A DNA stretch of 64,000 bases, taken from contig NZ_LZSV01000017.1 of NCBI RefSeq assembly GCF_001665605.1, forward strand, positions 62,001 through 126,000, in the 5' to 3' direction. Both the position numbers and the translations under genes were made by a program. Positions 53,235-63,167 of the stretch are shown one piece after another. The notes below the pieces were generated by a model that was not told the DNA's origin, did not search any database, and saw nothing but the letters and a program-made list of their open reading frames with translations. Source of the stretch: Mycobacterium sp. 852014-50255_SCH5639931 (GTDB taxonomy: Bacteria > Actinomycetota > Actinomycetes > Mycobacteriales > Mycobacteriaceae). The first letter of the stretch is position 1. Each line of letters begins with the position of its first letter.

Positions 53235-53243
53235 TGTCGCTAG

Positions 53244-54068
53244 CTACCCTTGCGCCAGCTCCGCAACGGGCTGCCATTCCTCCCAGGTGCGCAGCCGGCT
53301 CTCATAGTCGGCCTTGGCTGTTTCGAGCGGTGATGCGCCGAAAAACACTCGCAGGGGCGGCTTTTCGGCGTCGACGACCTTCAGCAGCGCTGTGGCGGAT
53401 GCCTCCGGGTTGCCCGGGCTGGCCCAGCGCTTGCTGCGCTCGGCCTGCACGGCGGCGCGAACGTTGTCGTACTCGGGGAGCGGATCGGCCAGCTTGGCCG
53501 AATCCCCGGCCCAGTCGGTGTCGAAGCCGCCCGGCTCGATCAACGTGACGCGCACGCCGAACGGGGCGACCTCCAGGGCCAGCGCCTGCGAGAAGCCTTC
53601 CAGCGCCCACTTCGATGCGTGGTAGGCGCCGAGCAACGGGAACGCGGTGATGCCACCGATCGATGACACCTGGATGATGTGGCCGCTGCGCTGCTCGCGC
53701 AGGTATGGCAACGCGGCCTGGGTGATCCACAGCGCCCCAAACACGTTCGTCTCGATCTGTTCGCGGGCCTCTTGCTCGGAGAGCTCCTCGACGAACCCGA
53801 ACTGGCCGTAGCCGGCGTTGTTGACCACGATGTCCAGGCGCCCGAAGTGGTCGTGCGCCTGCTTGACCGCGGCGAAGTCAGCGTCCCGATCGGTGACGTC
53901 CAAACGGAGCGGCAACAGCGCGTCGCCGTACTTCTCGGCCAGGTCCTCCAGCGACGCCGTGTTGCGCGCCGTCGCCGCGACCCTGTCGCCGCGCTCCAGC
54001 GCCGCGATCGCCCATGCCCGTCCGAAACCCCGCGATGTACCGGTGATAAACCAAACTTTTTCAGTCAC
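53244..54068 (-). CDS. Short-chain dehydrogenase/reductase
   Basis: A 274-residue classical SDR: WFITGTSRGFGRAWA binds NADP, DIVVNNAGYGQFG follows, and the active site is SSIGG with YHASKWALEG. The start is uncertain because the frame is open upstream; GTG 54068 fits the expected short N-terminus. It could act on steroids, lipids or sugars. It is divergent from menG (55 bases between starts) and lies at the border between accessory and core DNA. Confidence 0.82.
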   Translation of the reverse strand: MTEKVWFITGTSRGFGRAWAIAALERGDRVAATARNTASLEDLAEKYGDALLPLRLDVTDRDADFAAVKQAHDHFGRLDIVVNNAGYGQFGFVEELSEQEAREQIETNVFGALWITQAALPYLREQRSGHIIQVSSIGGITAFPLLGAYHASKWALEGFSQALALEVAPFGVRVTLIEPGGFDTDWAGDSAKLADPLPEYDNVRAAVQAERSKRWASPGNPEASATALLKVVDAEKPPLRVFFGASPLETAKADYESRLRTWEEWQPVAELAQG

Positions 54069-54123
54069 GCAGCGGTACAACGCCGATGTCGCCACCTAAT
54101 TCCCGGCAGGTAGCGTCTTCATC

Positions 54124-54816
54124 GTGAATCGCGCGGCGTTGGACAAGGACCCCCGGGATGTCGCGTCGATGTTCGACGGCGTCGCCCGGCGCTATGACGT
54201 GACCAACACCGTCCTCTCGCTGGGGCAGGACCGCTACTGGCGGCAAGCCACCCGGTCGGCGCTGGCGATCGGACCCGGCCAAAAGGTGTTGGACCTGGCC
54301 GCGGGCACCGCGGTATCCACCGTCGAGCTGAGGAAATCGGGGGCGTGGTGTGTGGCGGCCGATTTCTCGGTCGGCATGCTGGCGGCGGGTGCCGCGCGCA
54401 ACGTGCCCAAGATCGCCGCCGACGCCACGCGGCTGCCGTTCGGCGACGACGTATTCGACGCTGTCACAATCAGTTTCGGTTTGCGCAATGTCGTGGACCC
54501 CCAGGCGGCGCTGCGCGAGATGGCGCGTGTCACCCGGCCGGGTGGGCGGTTGGTGGTGTGCGAATTCTCCACGCCCACCAACCGGATCTTCGCCACGGCC
54601 TACAAGGAGTATCTGATGCGTGCACTGCCGCGGGTGGCGCGCGCGGTCTCCAGCAACCCCGATGCCTACGTCTACCTCGCGGAGTCGATCAGGGCGTGGC
54701 CGGACCAGGCGAGCCTGGCGCACGACATCTCACGTGCGGGATGGGCGGCGGTGCGGTGGCGCAACCTGACCGGCGGCATCGTGGCCTTACACGCGGGGTA
54801 CAAGCCCCTGCGTTGA
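54124..54816 (+). CDS. menG: Demethylmenaquinone methyltransferase (MenG/UbiE)
   Basis: A 230-residue SAM methyltransferase that adds the ring methyl to demethylmenaquinone, the last core step of menaquinone synthesis. [31 protein letters not shown] (SAM loop) and [16 protein letters not shown] are the UbiE/MenG blocks. GTG 54124 is the start. In M. tuberculosis it follows mgtA directly (named menH or ubiE there); here about 26 kb separate them. Confidence 0.93.
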   Translation: MNRAALDKDPRDVASMFDGVARRYDVTNTVLSLGQDRYWRQATRSALAIGPGQKVLDLAAGTAVSTVELRKSGAWCVAADFSVGMLAAGAARNVPKIAADATRLPFGDDVFDAVTISFGLRNVVDPQAALREMARVTRPGGRLVVCEFSTPTNRIFATAYKEYLMRALPRVARAVSSNPDAYVYLAESIRAWPDQASLAHDISRAGWAAVRWRNLTGGIVALHAGYKPLR

Positions 54817-54823
54817 GAACGAC

Positions 54824-55177
54824 CTAGTGGGTACCGGCGCGCTGGACGAAGCCGACCTGGTCGGGGCAGTAGTGGTCAACCGCGGCGCCGAGGAACTGGA
54901 ACGCCTGGCCCTGGGTGGTGCCCCGCGGCAGGTTGTGCTGAATGAAGTTGGCCGACTTGTACGGGTCGCCGTCCACACCCCTGCCGATCCGGTCGCAGGT
55001 GATCTTGCCCAGCCAGGCGAGCTGGTCCTGCGGCTGGTAGATGCCGAAGCCGTTGACGGTGTTCTTGAACGGGGCGTCGTAGTCATTAGACGGCGGCGGC
55101 GAGGCCAGCGCGGGCGCGGCCAGCGCGATGGCGGCGGCGGCCAGGCCACCGATAGTAGCCAGCTTCGTTCCCTTCAT
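54824..55177 (-). CDS. Secreted DUF732 protein (Rv0559c type)
   Basis: A 117-residue exported protein: a signal peptide (LATIGGLAAAAIALAAPALASP) is followed by a domain with [17 protein letters not shown] and AAVDHYCPDQVGF, where two Cys can form a disulfide. DUF732 is common among mycobacterial secreted proteins and has no known function. ATG 55177 is the likely start. Convergent with menG. The M. tuberculosis gene Rv0560c, expected next, is absent. Confidence 0.85.
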   Translation of the reverse strand: MKGTKLATIGGLAAAAIALAAPALASPPPSNDYDAPFKNTVNGFGIYQPQDQLAWLGKITCDRIGRGVDGDPYKSANFIQHNLPRGTTQGQAFQFLGAAVDHYCPDQVGFVQRAGTH

Positions 55178-55268
55178 TAGCCGGACTATACACCGCTCGC
55201 CCGAAGCGCGCGGAAAATTGTCAACTGCCGCCACCAGGCCGGTAAGTCTCTTTCCGCACGTCAGCGGC

Positions 55269-56507
55269 TCAACTGAACGGCACTCGGCGATCGATCAGCC
55301 GAGACAGCCGCCCACCGCCCCGCCAGGCCCGCGCCACCCAGTCGGCGTCGTCATCGGTGACCAGGTTGGCCATGACCCTTACGGCGAGGGTCATCAGCTT
55401 CGGGGAGCGCATCGCGATCGGCCCCGTAGAAGGCAGAAACCGCTGAAAGGTCAGCAACAAGGCCAGCCGGCGCGCGACCGAGAACCCCCGGCCGTAGTGC
55501 TGCTGCAGCAGCGACGGCCACACGTGGGACAGGTCTTGAGAGGGGCGACAGCAGTCCAGCAGTTCGGCCGCCAGCCGCCCCGTTTCCAGCCCGTAGTCGA
55601 TGCCCTCGCCGTTGAGGGGGTTGACGCAGGCCGCGGCGTCGCCGATCAGCATCCAGTTGGGCCCGGCCACCCCGGACACCGCGCCGCCCATCGGCAGCAG
55701 CGCCGACGCCACGGCCCGCGGCGGCCCGGTGAAGCCCCATTCGTCGCGGCGCAGGTCGGTGTAGTAGTTGATCAGCGGTCGCAGCGCCAGGTCGGCCGGC
55801 CGTTTCACCGTTGACAAAGCCCCGACGCCGATGTTCACCTCACCGTTGCCCAGCGGGAAGATCCAGCCGTAGCCGGGGAGCACCGCGCCGTCGGGGGAGC
55901 GCAGCTCCAGATGCGACGTCAGCCACGGGTCGTCGGCGCGCGAAGTGGCCAGGTACCCGCGGGCCGCGACGCCATAGACCGTCTCCTGGTGCCAACGCCG
56001 ACCTAGCTTGCGGCCCAGCGAAGACCGGGCCCCATCGGCCACGATCAACTGGCGGCAACCCACCTCCGTGCCGTCGGCCAACGTCAGCGACACCACTCGT
56101 CTGGACGAGTCATGATGCACCGCAACGGCTTTCGTTCCCAGCATCATCCGCGCACCGGAATCCTCGGCGACCTTACGGATCCGGTCGTCCAACTCGAGCC
56201 GGGCCACCGCGCTGCCGGTCGAGGGAAACGACGGGCCCGGCCAGTCGACTTCCACCTCGCCGCCGAACCCGCTCATCCGCAGGCCGCGATGCCGGATGCG
56301 GGTGTCCAGCCAGTCGCCCAGCCCGAGGCGCTCGCACTCGGCGACCGCGCGGGGGGTCAGCCCGTCACCGCAGGGCTTGTCCCGCGGAAAGCTGGCGGAG
56401 TCGATGACCAGGACGTCGTTGCCCGCGCGTGCGGCCCACGCGGCGGCAGCCGAACCGGCGGGTCCGGCGCCCACGACCACCAGGTCGGCTTGGGTCTCCA
56501 CGCTCAC
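55269..56507 (-). CDS. menJ: Menaquinone reductase (MenJ, geranylgeranyl reductase family)
   Basis: A 412-residue FAD enzyme that saturates one isoprene unit of menaquinone. The FAD loop is LVVVGAGPAGSAAAAWAARAG, PRDKPCGDGLTPRAV is the family's substrate-edge block, and MLIGDAAACVNPLNGEGIDYGLETG closes the FAD site. GTG 56507 matches the M. tuberculosis start (SVETQADLVVVG). Only 15 bases separate it from the divergent polyprenyl synthase start. Confidence 0.92.
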   Translation of the reverse strand: MSVETQADLVVVGAGPAGSAAAAWAARAGNDVLVIDSASFPRDKPCGDGLTPRAVAECERLGLGDWLDTRIRHRGLRMSGFGGEVEVDWPGPSFPSTGSAVARLELDDRIRKVAEDSGARMMLGTKAVAVHHDSSRRVVSLTLADGTEVGCRQLIVADGARSSLGRKLGRRWHQETVYGVAARGYLATSRADDPWLTSHLELRSPDGAVLPGYGWIFPLGNGEVNIGVGALSTVKRPADLALRPLINYYTDLRRDEWGFTGPPRAVASALLPMGGAVSGVAGPNWMLIGDAAACVNPLNGEGIDYGLETGRLAAELLDCCRPSQDLSHVWPSLLQQHYGRGFSVARRLALLLTFQRFLPSTGPIAMRSPKLMTLAVRVMANLVTDDDADWVARAWRGGGRLSRLIDRRVPFS

Positions 56508-56522
56508 CAGTATGTTGGTCGA

Positions 56523-57539
56523 GTGAGTACTCCGGCGACGGTGGTGGCGGGCGTTGACTTCGGTGACCCCGCGTTCGCCGCGACGGTGCGCGACGGCGTC
56601 GGGCGGATCGAGCAGCTCATGGACACCGAACTGCGCAGCGCCGACGAGGTGATGACCGAGTCGCTGACGCACCTATTCAAGGCCGGCGGCAAGCGATTCC
56701 GGCCGTTGTTCACGGTTCTGTCCGCCCAGATCGGGCCGGACCCCGACGCGCACGACGTGACCATCGCCGGCGCGGTCATCGAACTGGTTCACCTGGCCAC
56801 GCTCTACCACGACGACGTGATGGACGAGGCGGAGGTGCGCCGCGGCGCCCCCACCGCGAACGTCCGCTGGGGAAACAACGTCGCGATCCTGGCCGGGGAC
56901 TACCTGTTTGCCACGGCATCGCGGTTGGTGTCGCGGCTGGGACCCGAGGCGGTGCGGCTGATCGCCGAGACGTTCGCCCAGCTTGTGACGGGGCAGATGC
57001 GCGAGACGCGCGGCCTGACGGGCCCGGCCGAAGGGGCCGACCCGATCGAGCACTACCTGAAGGTGGTCTACGAGAAGACCGCCTGCCTGATCGCCGCGGC
57101 GGGCCGGTTCGGCGCCATGTTCTCGGGCGCCGATGCCGAGCAGGTCGAGCGGCTCAGCCGGCTCGGCGGCATCGTGGGCACCGCCTTCCAGATCTCCGAC
57201 GACATCATCGACATCGACAGCGACTCGCACGAGTCCGGCAAGCTACCGGGCACCGACGTCCGCGAGGGCGTGCACACCCTGCCGATGGTCTACGCGCTGC
57301 GCGAACCCGGGCCCGACGCGGCGCGGTTGCGTGAGCTGCTGGCCGGGCCCATCGAGGACGACGATGCGGTGGCCGAGGCGCTGGCGCTGTTGCGGGCGTC
57401 CCCGGGCATGGCGAAGGCCAAGCACACCTTGGCGGAATACGCGGCCCAAGCGCGCGACGAGCTGGCCCTTTTGCCCGACGTTCCCGGCCGGCACGCGCTG
57501 CAGACGCTGGTCGAATACACCATCAGCCGGCACGGATAG
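56523..57539 (+). CDS. grcC1: Polyprenyl diphosphate synthase (GrcC1 type)
   Basis: A 338-residue trans-prenyltransferase. The first Asp-rich motif is LYHDDVMDEAEVRRG, the second is QISDDIIDIDSDS, and FKAGGKRFRPLF is the entry block. Asp pairs and basic residues are intact. It could make the menaquinone side chain used by MenA, though a cell-wall role is also possible; product length cannot be read. Starts at GTG 56523. Confidence 0.9.
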   Translation: MSTPATVVAGVDFGDPAFAATVRDGVGRIEQLMDTELRSADEVMTESLTHLFKAGGKRFRPLFTVLSAQIGPDPDAHDVTIAGAVIELVHLATLYHDDVMDEAEVRRGAPTANVRWGNNVAILAGDYLFATASRLVSRLGPEAVRLIAETFAQLVTGQMRETRGLTGPAEGADPIEHYLKVVYEKTACLIAAAGRFGAMFSGADAEQVERLSRLGGIVGTAFQISDDIIDIDSDSHESGKLPGTDVREGVHTLPMVYALREPGPDAARLRELLAGPIEDDDAVAEALALLRASPGMAKAKHTLAEYAAQARDELALLPDVPGRHALQTLVEYTISRHG

Positions 57540-57623
57540 CGCGTCGGTGGAACCCGGAGGGTCATCTCGGGCGTTGAATTGACAACAGTCAAGCAATGAA
57601 CGGGCTCTCGTAGGAGGACATCG

Positions 57624-58484
57624 ATGACCTGGCATCCCCATGCCAACAGGGCTAAGACCTTCGCCCTGCTGGTCGGTATGTCCGCGTTGATCGTGTTTGT
57701 CGGGTCGCTGTTCGGCAGGACGGCGATGTTCCTGGCGGTGCTGTTCGCCGTCGGGATGAACATCTACACGTACTACAACAGCGACAAGCTCGCGCTGCGG
57801 GCGATGCACGCGCAACCGGTGTCCGAGCTGCAGGCGCCGATGATGTACCGGATCGTGCGCGAGCTCGCCACCGCCGCGCACCAGCCGATGCCCCGGCTGT
57901 ACATCAGCGACACCAACGCGCCCAACGCGTTCGCGACCGGCCGCAACCCGCGCAACGCCGCCGTCTGCTGCACCACCGGCATTTTGGACATCCTCAACGA
58001 GCGTGAGCTGCGCGCGGTGCTGGGACACGAGCTGTCCCACGTTTACAACCGCGACATCCTCATCTCCTGCATCGCCGGCGCGATGGCGTCGATCATCACC
58101 GCCCTGGCCAACATGGCGATGTGGGCCGGCATGTTCGGCGGTAACCGGGACGGCGAGAATCCCTTTGCGCTGCTGCTGGTTTCGTTGCTGGGCCCGATCG
58201 CCGCCACCGTGGTGCGGTTGGCGGTGTCCCGGTCGCGCGAGTACCAGGCGGACGAATCGGGCGCGGTGTTGACGGGCGACCCGCTGGCTTTGGCGTCGGC
58301 GCTGCGCAAGATCTCGGGTGGTGTTCAGGCCGCCCCGCTGCCGCCGGAGCCGCAGCTGGCCAGCCAGGCGCACTTGATGATCGCGAACCCGTTCCGCGCG
58401 GGCGAGCGTATTGGGTCGCTGTTCTCGACGCACCCGCCGATCGAGGACCGCATCCGGCGCCTGGAGGCGATGGCCCGGGGCTAG
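57624..58484 (+). CDS. htpX: Membrane zinc metalloprotease HtpX
   Basis: A 286-residue M48 protease that degrades damaged membrane proteins. Two N-terminal helices, [11 protein letters not shown] with the HExxH zinc site, a pair of central helices, and [13 protein letters not shown] with the third zinc ligand Glu are all present. AGGAGG precedes ATG 57624 at proper spacing. Position matches Rv0563. The ~200 bases after it (58485-58688) hold no gene I can support. Confidence 0.93.
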   Translation: MTWHPHANRAKTFALLVGMSALIVFVGSLFGRTAMFLAVLFAVGMNIYTYYNSDKLALRAMHAQPVSELQAPMMYRIVRELATAAHQPMPRLYISDTNAPNAFATGRNPRNAAVCCTTGILDILNERELRAVLGHELSHVYNRDILISCIAGAMASIITALANMAMWAGMFGGNRDGENPFALLLVSLLGPIAATVVRLAVSRSREYQADESGAVLTGDPLALASALRKISGGVQAAPLPPEPQLASQAHLMIANPFRAGERIGSLFSTHPPIEDRIRRLEAMARG

Positions 58485-58688
58485 CTAGCGCGAAGCGCCG
58501 ACCGCGCAGCAGGCTGTGGCCGCCATAGCGGGAAATTCCTGGTCAGAACGTCGCCGCAGCTGCATGGCCGCCTGGGTGCTGGAAGCTGTCGAGCAGGGGT
58601 GCCGATGAACCAGTGGATAGTCCAGAAACTCAGCGGGCGAAGGCCGAGCAGCACCTTCGGGCTCTCCGGGTGGGATTAAACACGCCAC

Positions 58689-60242
58689 TCAGGCGGCGGC
58701 CTCGGGCCTTTCGGGTCCGATGGCCTCACTTGCATCCCTGCGAGTGGAATGGCCCGTCTCGAGCCTTCCCCGGATGCGCACCGTGCCGCCGTTGGCCTCA
58801 TGCTGGTGCTGCCAGTCGCTGATCGCCTGGTGCGCCGCGTGATCCAGGTAGTGCACCGAAACCTCAACGGTGACAACGGATCCGGCGGGTATGGACGCCA
58901 GCACCCGCGTCAGCCGCGGGAGCGCCAGGAATGTGCAGGCCGCACCCTCGATGAGCACCTGCCACCCTCCGTCGACGGGCTTGGCATCGACCTTGGCCCG
59001 GATCACCCGCCAACCGGTCAACGCGATTGCCAACGCGAGCCCGATCAGGACGCCGTGCAGCAGATTGAGGAAGACGACGCTGACGGCGGTCACGACGTAC
59101 ACGGCGAGATCGCCATGCTTCATGGCGGTTTCGATGTGTGCCGGCTTGAGCAGCTGAATGCCGATGACGATGAGCAGGCCGGCAAGTGCGGCGGTGGGGA
59201 TCTCGTCGACCAGCCCGGCGAACGGGATGGTGAACAACAGGATCCATACGCCGTGCATCAAGGCCGAGGCGCGCGATTTGGCGCCCGCGTTGACATTGGT
59301 GGAGCTGCGGACGATGACACCGGTGACCGGCAGCCCTCCGACGGCCCCCGACACGATGTTGGCGGCGCCTTGTCCGACCAGCTCGCGGTCGAAGTCGGTG
59401 CGCGGCCCGTTGTGCATGCGGTCGACCGAGACCGCCGATAGCAGGCTCTCGACGCTGGCGATGAGCGCGACGGTGATCACGCCGATCGCCACCGCGCCCC
59501 AGTTGCCGTGCGGAATGTCGGGCAGTTGCAACGCGTCCAGCGGCGACCCCTCTAGGTCGATCCGGCGCACATGGAACGGAAAGACGACCGACACCACCGT
59601 CACGCCCACGATCGCGACCAACGGTCCCGGAACGCGGCGCACCTTGGCAGGAACCCACCGCCAGCCCACGAGGATGACGATGACCAGTACGCCCAGGATG
59701 ACCCCGGGCCGGTGCGCACCGATGATCTGGCCCGGCAGGCCGATGAGATTGTGCCAGGCCGTGCTCTTGGACTTTCCGCCGAGCAGCACGTGCGCCTGCT
59801 GCAGCGCGATCGTGATGCCGATGCCGGCCAGCATCGCGTGTACCACCACCGGTGAGATCGCCAGGGCCGCCCGTGCGACGCGGCTGAGGCCCAACAGCAC
59901 CTGCAGGGCGCCCGCGGCGACAGTGATCAAACACGTTACGCCCCAACCGAAGTCGGATACCAGGTCGGCGACGACGACGGTCAGGCCGGCCGCGGGGCCG
60001 CTGACTTGCAGCGGTGATCCGCCGATGGCGCCGACCACGATGCCCCCGACGATCGCGGCGATGAGGCCGGCGAGCACCGGGGCGTTGGATGCGATCGCGA
60101 TGCCCAAGGACAAGGGGAGTGCGACCAGGAAAACCACGAGTGATGAAGGAAGGTCATGGCGGATGATCGATCGCACTCGATCTTTGCGTGCGTCCTTGGC
60201 CTGGTCGGGAGGTTGATTGCCGAGCTGTTCGATGTTTTGCAT
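58689..60242 (-). CDS. SulP-family inorganic anion transporter
   Basis: A 517-residue membrane protein with about ten to eleven helices, opening SSLVVFLVALPLSLGIAIASNAPVLAGLIAAIVGG, the SulP signature, and a STAS-like C-terminal domain (VEVSVHYLDHAAHQAISDWQ). Family members carry sulfate or bicarbonate; this subtype is often a bicarbonate carrier, and no carbonic anhydrase is fused. An imperfect inverted repeat (TTACG, four bases, CGTAA at 60307-60320) lies about 65 bases upstream and could be an operator. Confidence 0.85.
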   Translation of the reverse strand: MQNIEQLGNQPPDQAKDARKDRVRSIIRHDLPSSLVVFLVALPLSLGIAIASNAPVLAGLIAAIVGGIVVGAIGGSPLQVSGPAAGLTVVVADLVSDFGWGVTCLITVAAGALQVLLGLSRVARAALAISPVVVHAMLAGIGITIALQQAHVLLGGKSKSTAWHNLIGLPGQIIGAHRPGVILGVLVIVILVGWRWVPAKVRRVPGPLVAIVGVTVVSVVFPFHVRRIDLEGSPLDALQLPDIPHGNWGAVAIGVITVALIASVESLLSAVSVDRMHNGPRTDFDRELVGQGAANIVSGAVGGLPVTGVIVRSSTNVNAGAKSRASALMHGVWILLFTIPFAGLVDEIPTAALAGLLIVIGIQLLKPAHIETAMKHGDLAVYVVTAVSVVFLNLLHGVLIGLALAIALTGWRVIRAKVDAKPVDGGWQVLIEGAACTFLALPRLTRVLASIPAGSVVTVEVSVHYLDHAAHQAISDWQHQHEANGGTVRIRGRLETGHSTRRDASEAIGPERPEAAA

Positions 60243-60487
60243 CGGTCTCGTCCCTCGTTAGGAGTTAGCGGGGGAAGTTCCGATATCCGCCCCGAATTGC
60301 GTGGTATTACGTCGGCGTAACACCTTGGCGCACAAACGGTTGCGACCCGGCCGGATCCACAGGATCATGGCCGGGAACCCCTGGCTGCGTTAGTGACGGT
60401 ATTTTGCTGGCAAACCCCGGGTCAAGCGGACGGGCCAAGCCCATATGGAACGCAAAGATTTAAATTCCGCATCATCTGACGGACATC

Positions 60488-61510
60488 TCAGAAGCCCGAA
60501 CCGTGCACCTCGTGGCCCGGGACCTCGGCGATCAGGCCCCGGTAGGCCTCTTCGACGCTCGACCCATGGTTGATCACCGCGTCGACTTCGCGGGCGATCG
60601 GCATGCTCAGTCCGAACTCGTTGGCGAACTCCATGATCACGCTGGCGGCCTTGACGCCCTCGGCGACCTGGTTCATCGAGGAGATGATCTCGTCGATCGG
60701 CTTGCCGGCGCCCAGTTGTTCGCCGACGTGACGGTTGCGGCTGCGCTGGCTGGTGCAGGTCACGATGAGGTCGCCCAGGCCGGCCAGGCCGGGGAAGGTC
60801 TCGGGATTGCCGCCCATGGCCACGCCGAGCTTGGTCATCTCGCGCAGCGCGCGGGCGATCACCAGCGCGCGGGTGTTTTCCCCGATGCCCAGGGAATAGC
60901 CCATCCCGACTGAGATGGCGTAGACGTTCTTCAGCGCCCCGGCCATCTCGACGCCGATCACGTCGTCGGTGGTGTACACCCGGAAACGCCGGGTGCGGAA
61001 CATTCCGGACAGCCGGGTCGCCAGATGCTGGTCGGGCATGGCCAGCACCGCCGCGGCGGCGTAGCCCTCGCCGACCTCGCGCGCGATGTTCGGCCCAGCC
61101 AGGATGCCCGCGGGATGGCCGGGCAGGACCTCCTCGATGATCTGCGACATTCGCATGTTGGTGCCCTGCTCGAGGCCCTTGACCAATGACACCACCGGCA
61201 CCCACGGCCGCAGTTCCTTGGCCAGCTCGGCCAGCACGCCCCGGAAGCCGTGGGAGGGCACGCCCATCACCACGACGTCGGCGGAGTTCGCCGCCTCGGC
61301 GAAGTCGGTGGTGGCGCGCAGGGTGTCGCTCAACACCACGTCGTTGCCGAGATAGCGGCTGTTGCGGTGCTTGTCGTTGATGTCGCTTGCGGTCTCCTCC
61401 GAGCGGACCCATTGCAGCGTCGGGCCGCGGCGCGCGCAGATGGACGCCACCGTGGTTCCCCAGGAACCGCCACCAAGGACAACGACTTTGGGTTCACGCT
61501 TCTCAGCTGC
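60488..61510 (-). CDS. gpsA: Glycerol-3-phosphate dehydrogenase [NAD(P)+] (GpsA)
   Basis: A 340-residue enzyme that makes glycerol-3-phosphate for phospholipids from dihydroxyacetone phosphate. VVLGGGSWGTTVA is the cofactor loop, LAGPNIAREV and EMAGALKNVYAI (catalytic Lys) the active site, GLGDLIVTC the later block. ATG 61510 fits the family; an upstream in-frame start is less likely. Ortholog of gpdA1 (Rv0564c). Confidence 0.93.
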   Translation of the reverse strand, partial: AAEKREPKVVVLGGGSWGTTVASICARRGPTLQWVRSEETASDINDKHRNSRYLGNDVVLSDTLRATTDFAEAANSADVVVMGVPSHGFRGVLAELAKELRPWVPVVSLVKGLEQGTNMRMSQIIEEVLPGHPAGILAGPNIAREVGEGYAAAAVLAMPDQHLATRLSGMFRTRRFRVYTTDDVIGVEMAGALKNVYAISVGMGYSLGIGENTRALVIARALREMTKLGVAMGGNPETFPGLAGLGDLIVTCTSQRSRNRHVGEQLGAGKPIDEIISSMNQVAEGVKAASVIMEFANEFGLSMPIAREVDAVINHGSSVEEAYRGLIAEVPGHEVHGSGF

Positions 61511-61584
61511 CATGGCGATCAGCGTATTGCCGACACCTGTCATTTAGTAGCAGTTCACGAACTTCCGGCAGCGCCGGATAGCGG

Positions 61585-63096
61585 TCAGCCCGCCAGCGGT
61601 GCCCGGTCGGATGCCCGGCCGAACACCATCGATTCCTCGACGCGGTCGAAGCGGTAGTCGATGGCGTCGGCGAGGTAGTTCTGCCGCACGTTCCAGGGCC
61701 GCTTGGTTCCCGATTTCGGCAGCGCGTGCACCGACCGCAGCACGTAGCCGGCGTTGATGTCCCACGACGGCTTCTCGGTCATCGGCTCGTTGCCCCGATG
61801 CGGGTAGGCGTGGGTGTAGCCGTGAGCGGTCATGTGCGCCAGCAGCTTTGCCGTGGCCCGGGCGGTGATGTCGGCGCGCAGCGTCCATGATGCGTTGGTG
61901 TAGCCGACGCACCAGAACAGGTTTGGCACGTCCTCGAGCATGTGGGCCTTGTAAACGAAGCGGTCGTTGGTCTTGATCTCGTTGCCGTCCAGGCTGATCG
62001 CGGTCCCGCCCAAGGCCTGCAGCTGCAGGCCGGTGGCGGTGACGATGATGTCGGCGTCGAGGCGCCCGCCGGATTTCAGCGCGATGCCGGACGCGTCGAA
62101 ATGGTCGATGTGATCGGTGACCACGTCGGCGCGGCCGGCGGCGATGGCGTTGTACAGGTCGGCGTCGGGGATCAGGCACATCCGTTGGTCCCACGGGTTG
62201 TAGCGCGGTTTGAAGTGGGTGTCGACGTCATAGCCGGCGGGCAGGCTGCTGATCGCCTTGCGCCGCAGCAGCCATCGCACCAGCCCGGGCGCCTTGCGCG
62301 ACAGGGCGAAGAACACCGCTTCGGTCAGCGCGCTGTACATCCGGACCACGAGATGGGCCAGGCTGCGGGGCAACACTTTCCGCGCGACGGCGGCAACCGT
62401 GCCGTACTTCGACGCCGAGATGAGATAGGTGGGCGAGCGTTGCAGCATGGTCACTTTGGCGGCCCGGTCCGACAGCGAGGGAAGCAGCGTCACCGCGGTG
62501 GCCCCGCTGCCGATCACCACGACCTTCTTGCCGGTGTAGTCCAGGTCTTCCTGCCAGTGCTGGGGATGCACCACTACGCCGCCGAAGGTTTCGATGCCGG
62601 GGAATTCGGGGGTGTACCCCTCGTCGTAGTTGTAGTAGCCGCTGCCGAAGAAGAGAAATCGGCCTCGGTACAGCTTCCGCGCGCCGTCCTGCTCGACGGT
62701 GACCGTCCAGGTGTCGGTGGACGAATCCCAGTCGGCCGAGCGGACGTAACTGTTGAATCGAATGTGGCGATCGATGCCGTACTTGCGCGCGGTGGCGGCC
62801 AGGTACTCACGGATGTGGACGCCGTCGGCCACGCCTTCCTTTCGCGTCCACGGCTCGAACGGGAAGGACAGCGTGAAGATGCTGCTGTCCGAGCGCACCC
62901 CTGGGTAGCGGAACAGGTCCCACGTGCCGCCGATCTGCGCGCGCCGCTCCAGGATGGTGTAGGTCAGCTGGGCGTTGCGCTCGCTGATTCGGTAGGCCGC
63001 GTCGATGCCGGAGATGCCGGCGCCGACGATGATGACGTCGGAGTAGTCGGCCTCGGTCGGTGTCTGGCCGTCGGCTTCCTGGGGAGTCACGGTCAT
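61585..63096 (-). CDS. Baeyer-Villiger-type flavin monooxygenase (Rv0565c type)
   Basis: A 503-residue flavoenzyme. FAD loop VIIVGAGISGIDAAYRI; NADPH loop VVVIGSGATAVTLLP; between them FGGVVVHPQHW fits the Baeyer-Villiger fingerprint FxGxxxHxxxW. The M. tuberculosis counterpart is in the EtaA-like set that can activate thioamide pro-drugs (family knowledge). ATG 63096. It lies 71 bases downstream of the RES toxin gene, same strand. Confidence 0.9.
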   Translation of the reverse strand: MTVTPQEADGQTPTEADYSDVIIVGAGISGIDAAYRISERNAQLTYTILERRAQIGGTWDLFRYPGVRSDSSIFTLSFPFEPWTRKEGVADGVHIREYLAATARKYGIDRHIRFNSYVRSADWDSSTDTWTVTVEQDGARKLYRGRFLFFGSGYYNYDEGYTPEFPGIETFGGVVVHPQHWQEDLDYTGKKVVVIGSGATAVTLLPSLSDRAAKVTMLQRSPTYLISASKYGTVAAVARKVLPRSLAHLVVRMYSALTEAVFFALSRKAPGLVRWLLRRKAISSLPAGYDVDTHFKPRYNPWDQRMCLIPDADLYNAIAAGRADVVTDHIDHFDASGIALKSGGRLDADIIVTATGLQLQALGGTAISLDGNEIKTNDRFVYKAHMLEDVPNLFWCVGYTNASWTLRADITARATAKLLAHMTAHGYTHAYPHRGNEPMTEKPSWDINAGYVLRSVHALPKSGTKRPWNVRQNYLADAIDYRFDRVEESMVFGRASDRAPLAG

Positions 63097-63167
63097 CGTG
63101 AACCTCGCTCACATTGTGGGACTGGTCACTAGAGTAGGCACCCACCGGTTGGCCGGGCCAGTGATCG

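Noticed and set aside
28253..53243. Integration at a tRNA gene or by a transposon
   Set aside because: I found no tRNA-like cloverleaf, integrase, transposase or matched flanking repeat at either edge by eye; a covariance-model scan would be decisive.
60307..60320. TTACG-N4-CGTAA upstream of the SulP gene as an operator
   Set aside because: Only one copy, short arms and no neighbouring regulator; mentioned with the transporter but not claimed.
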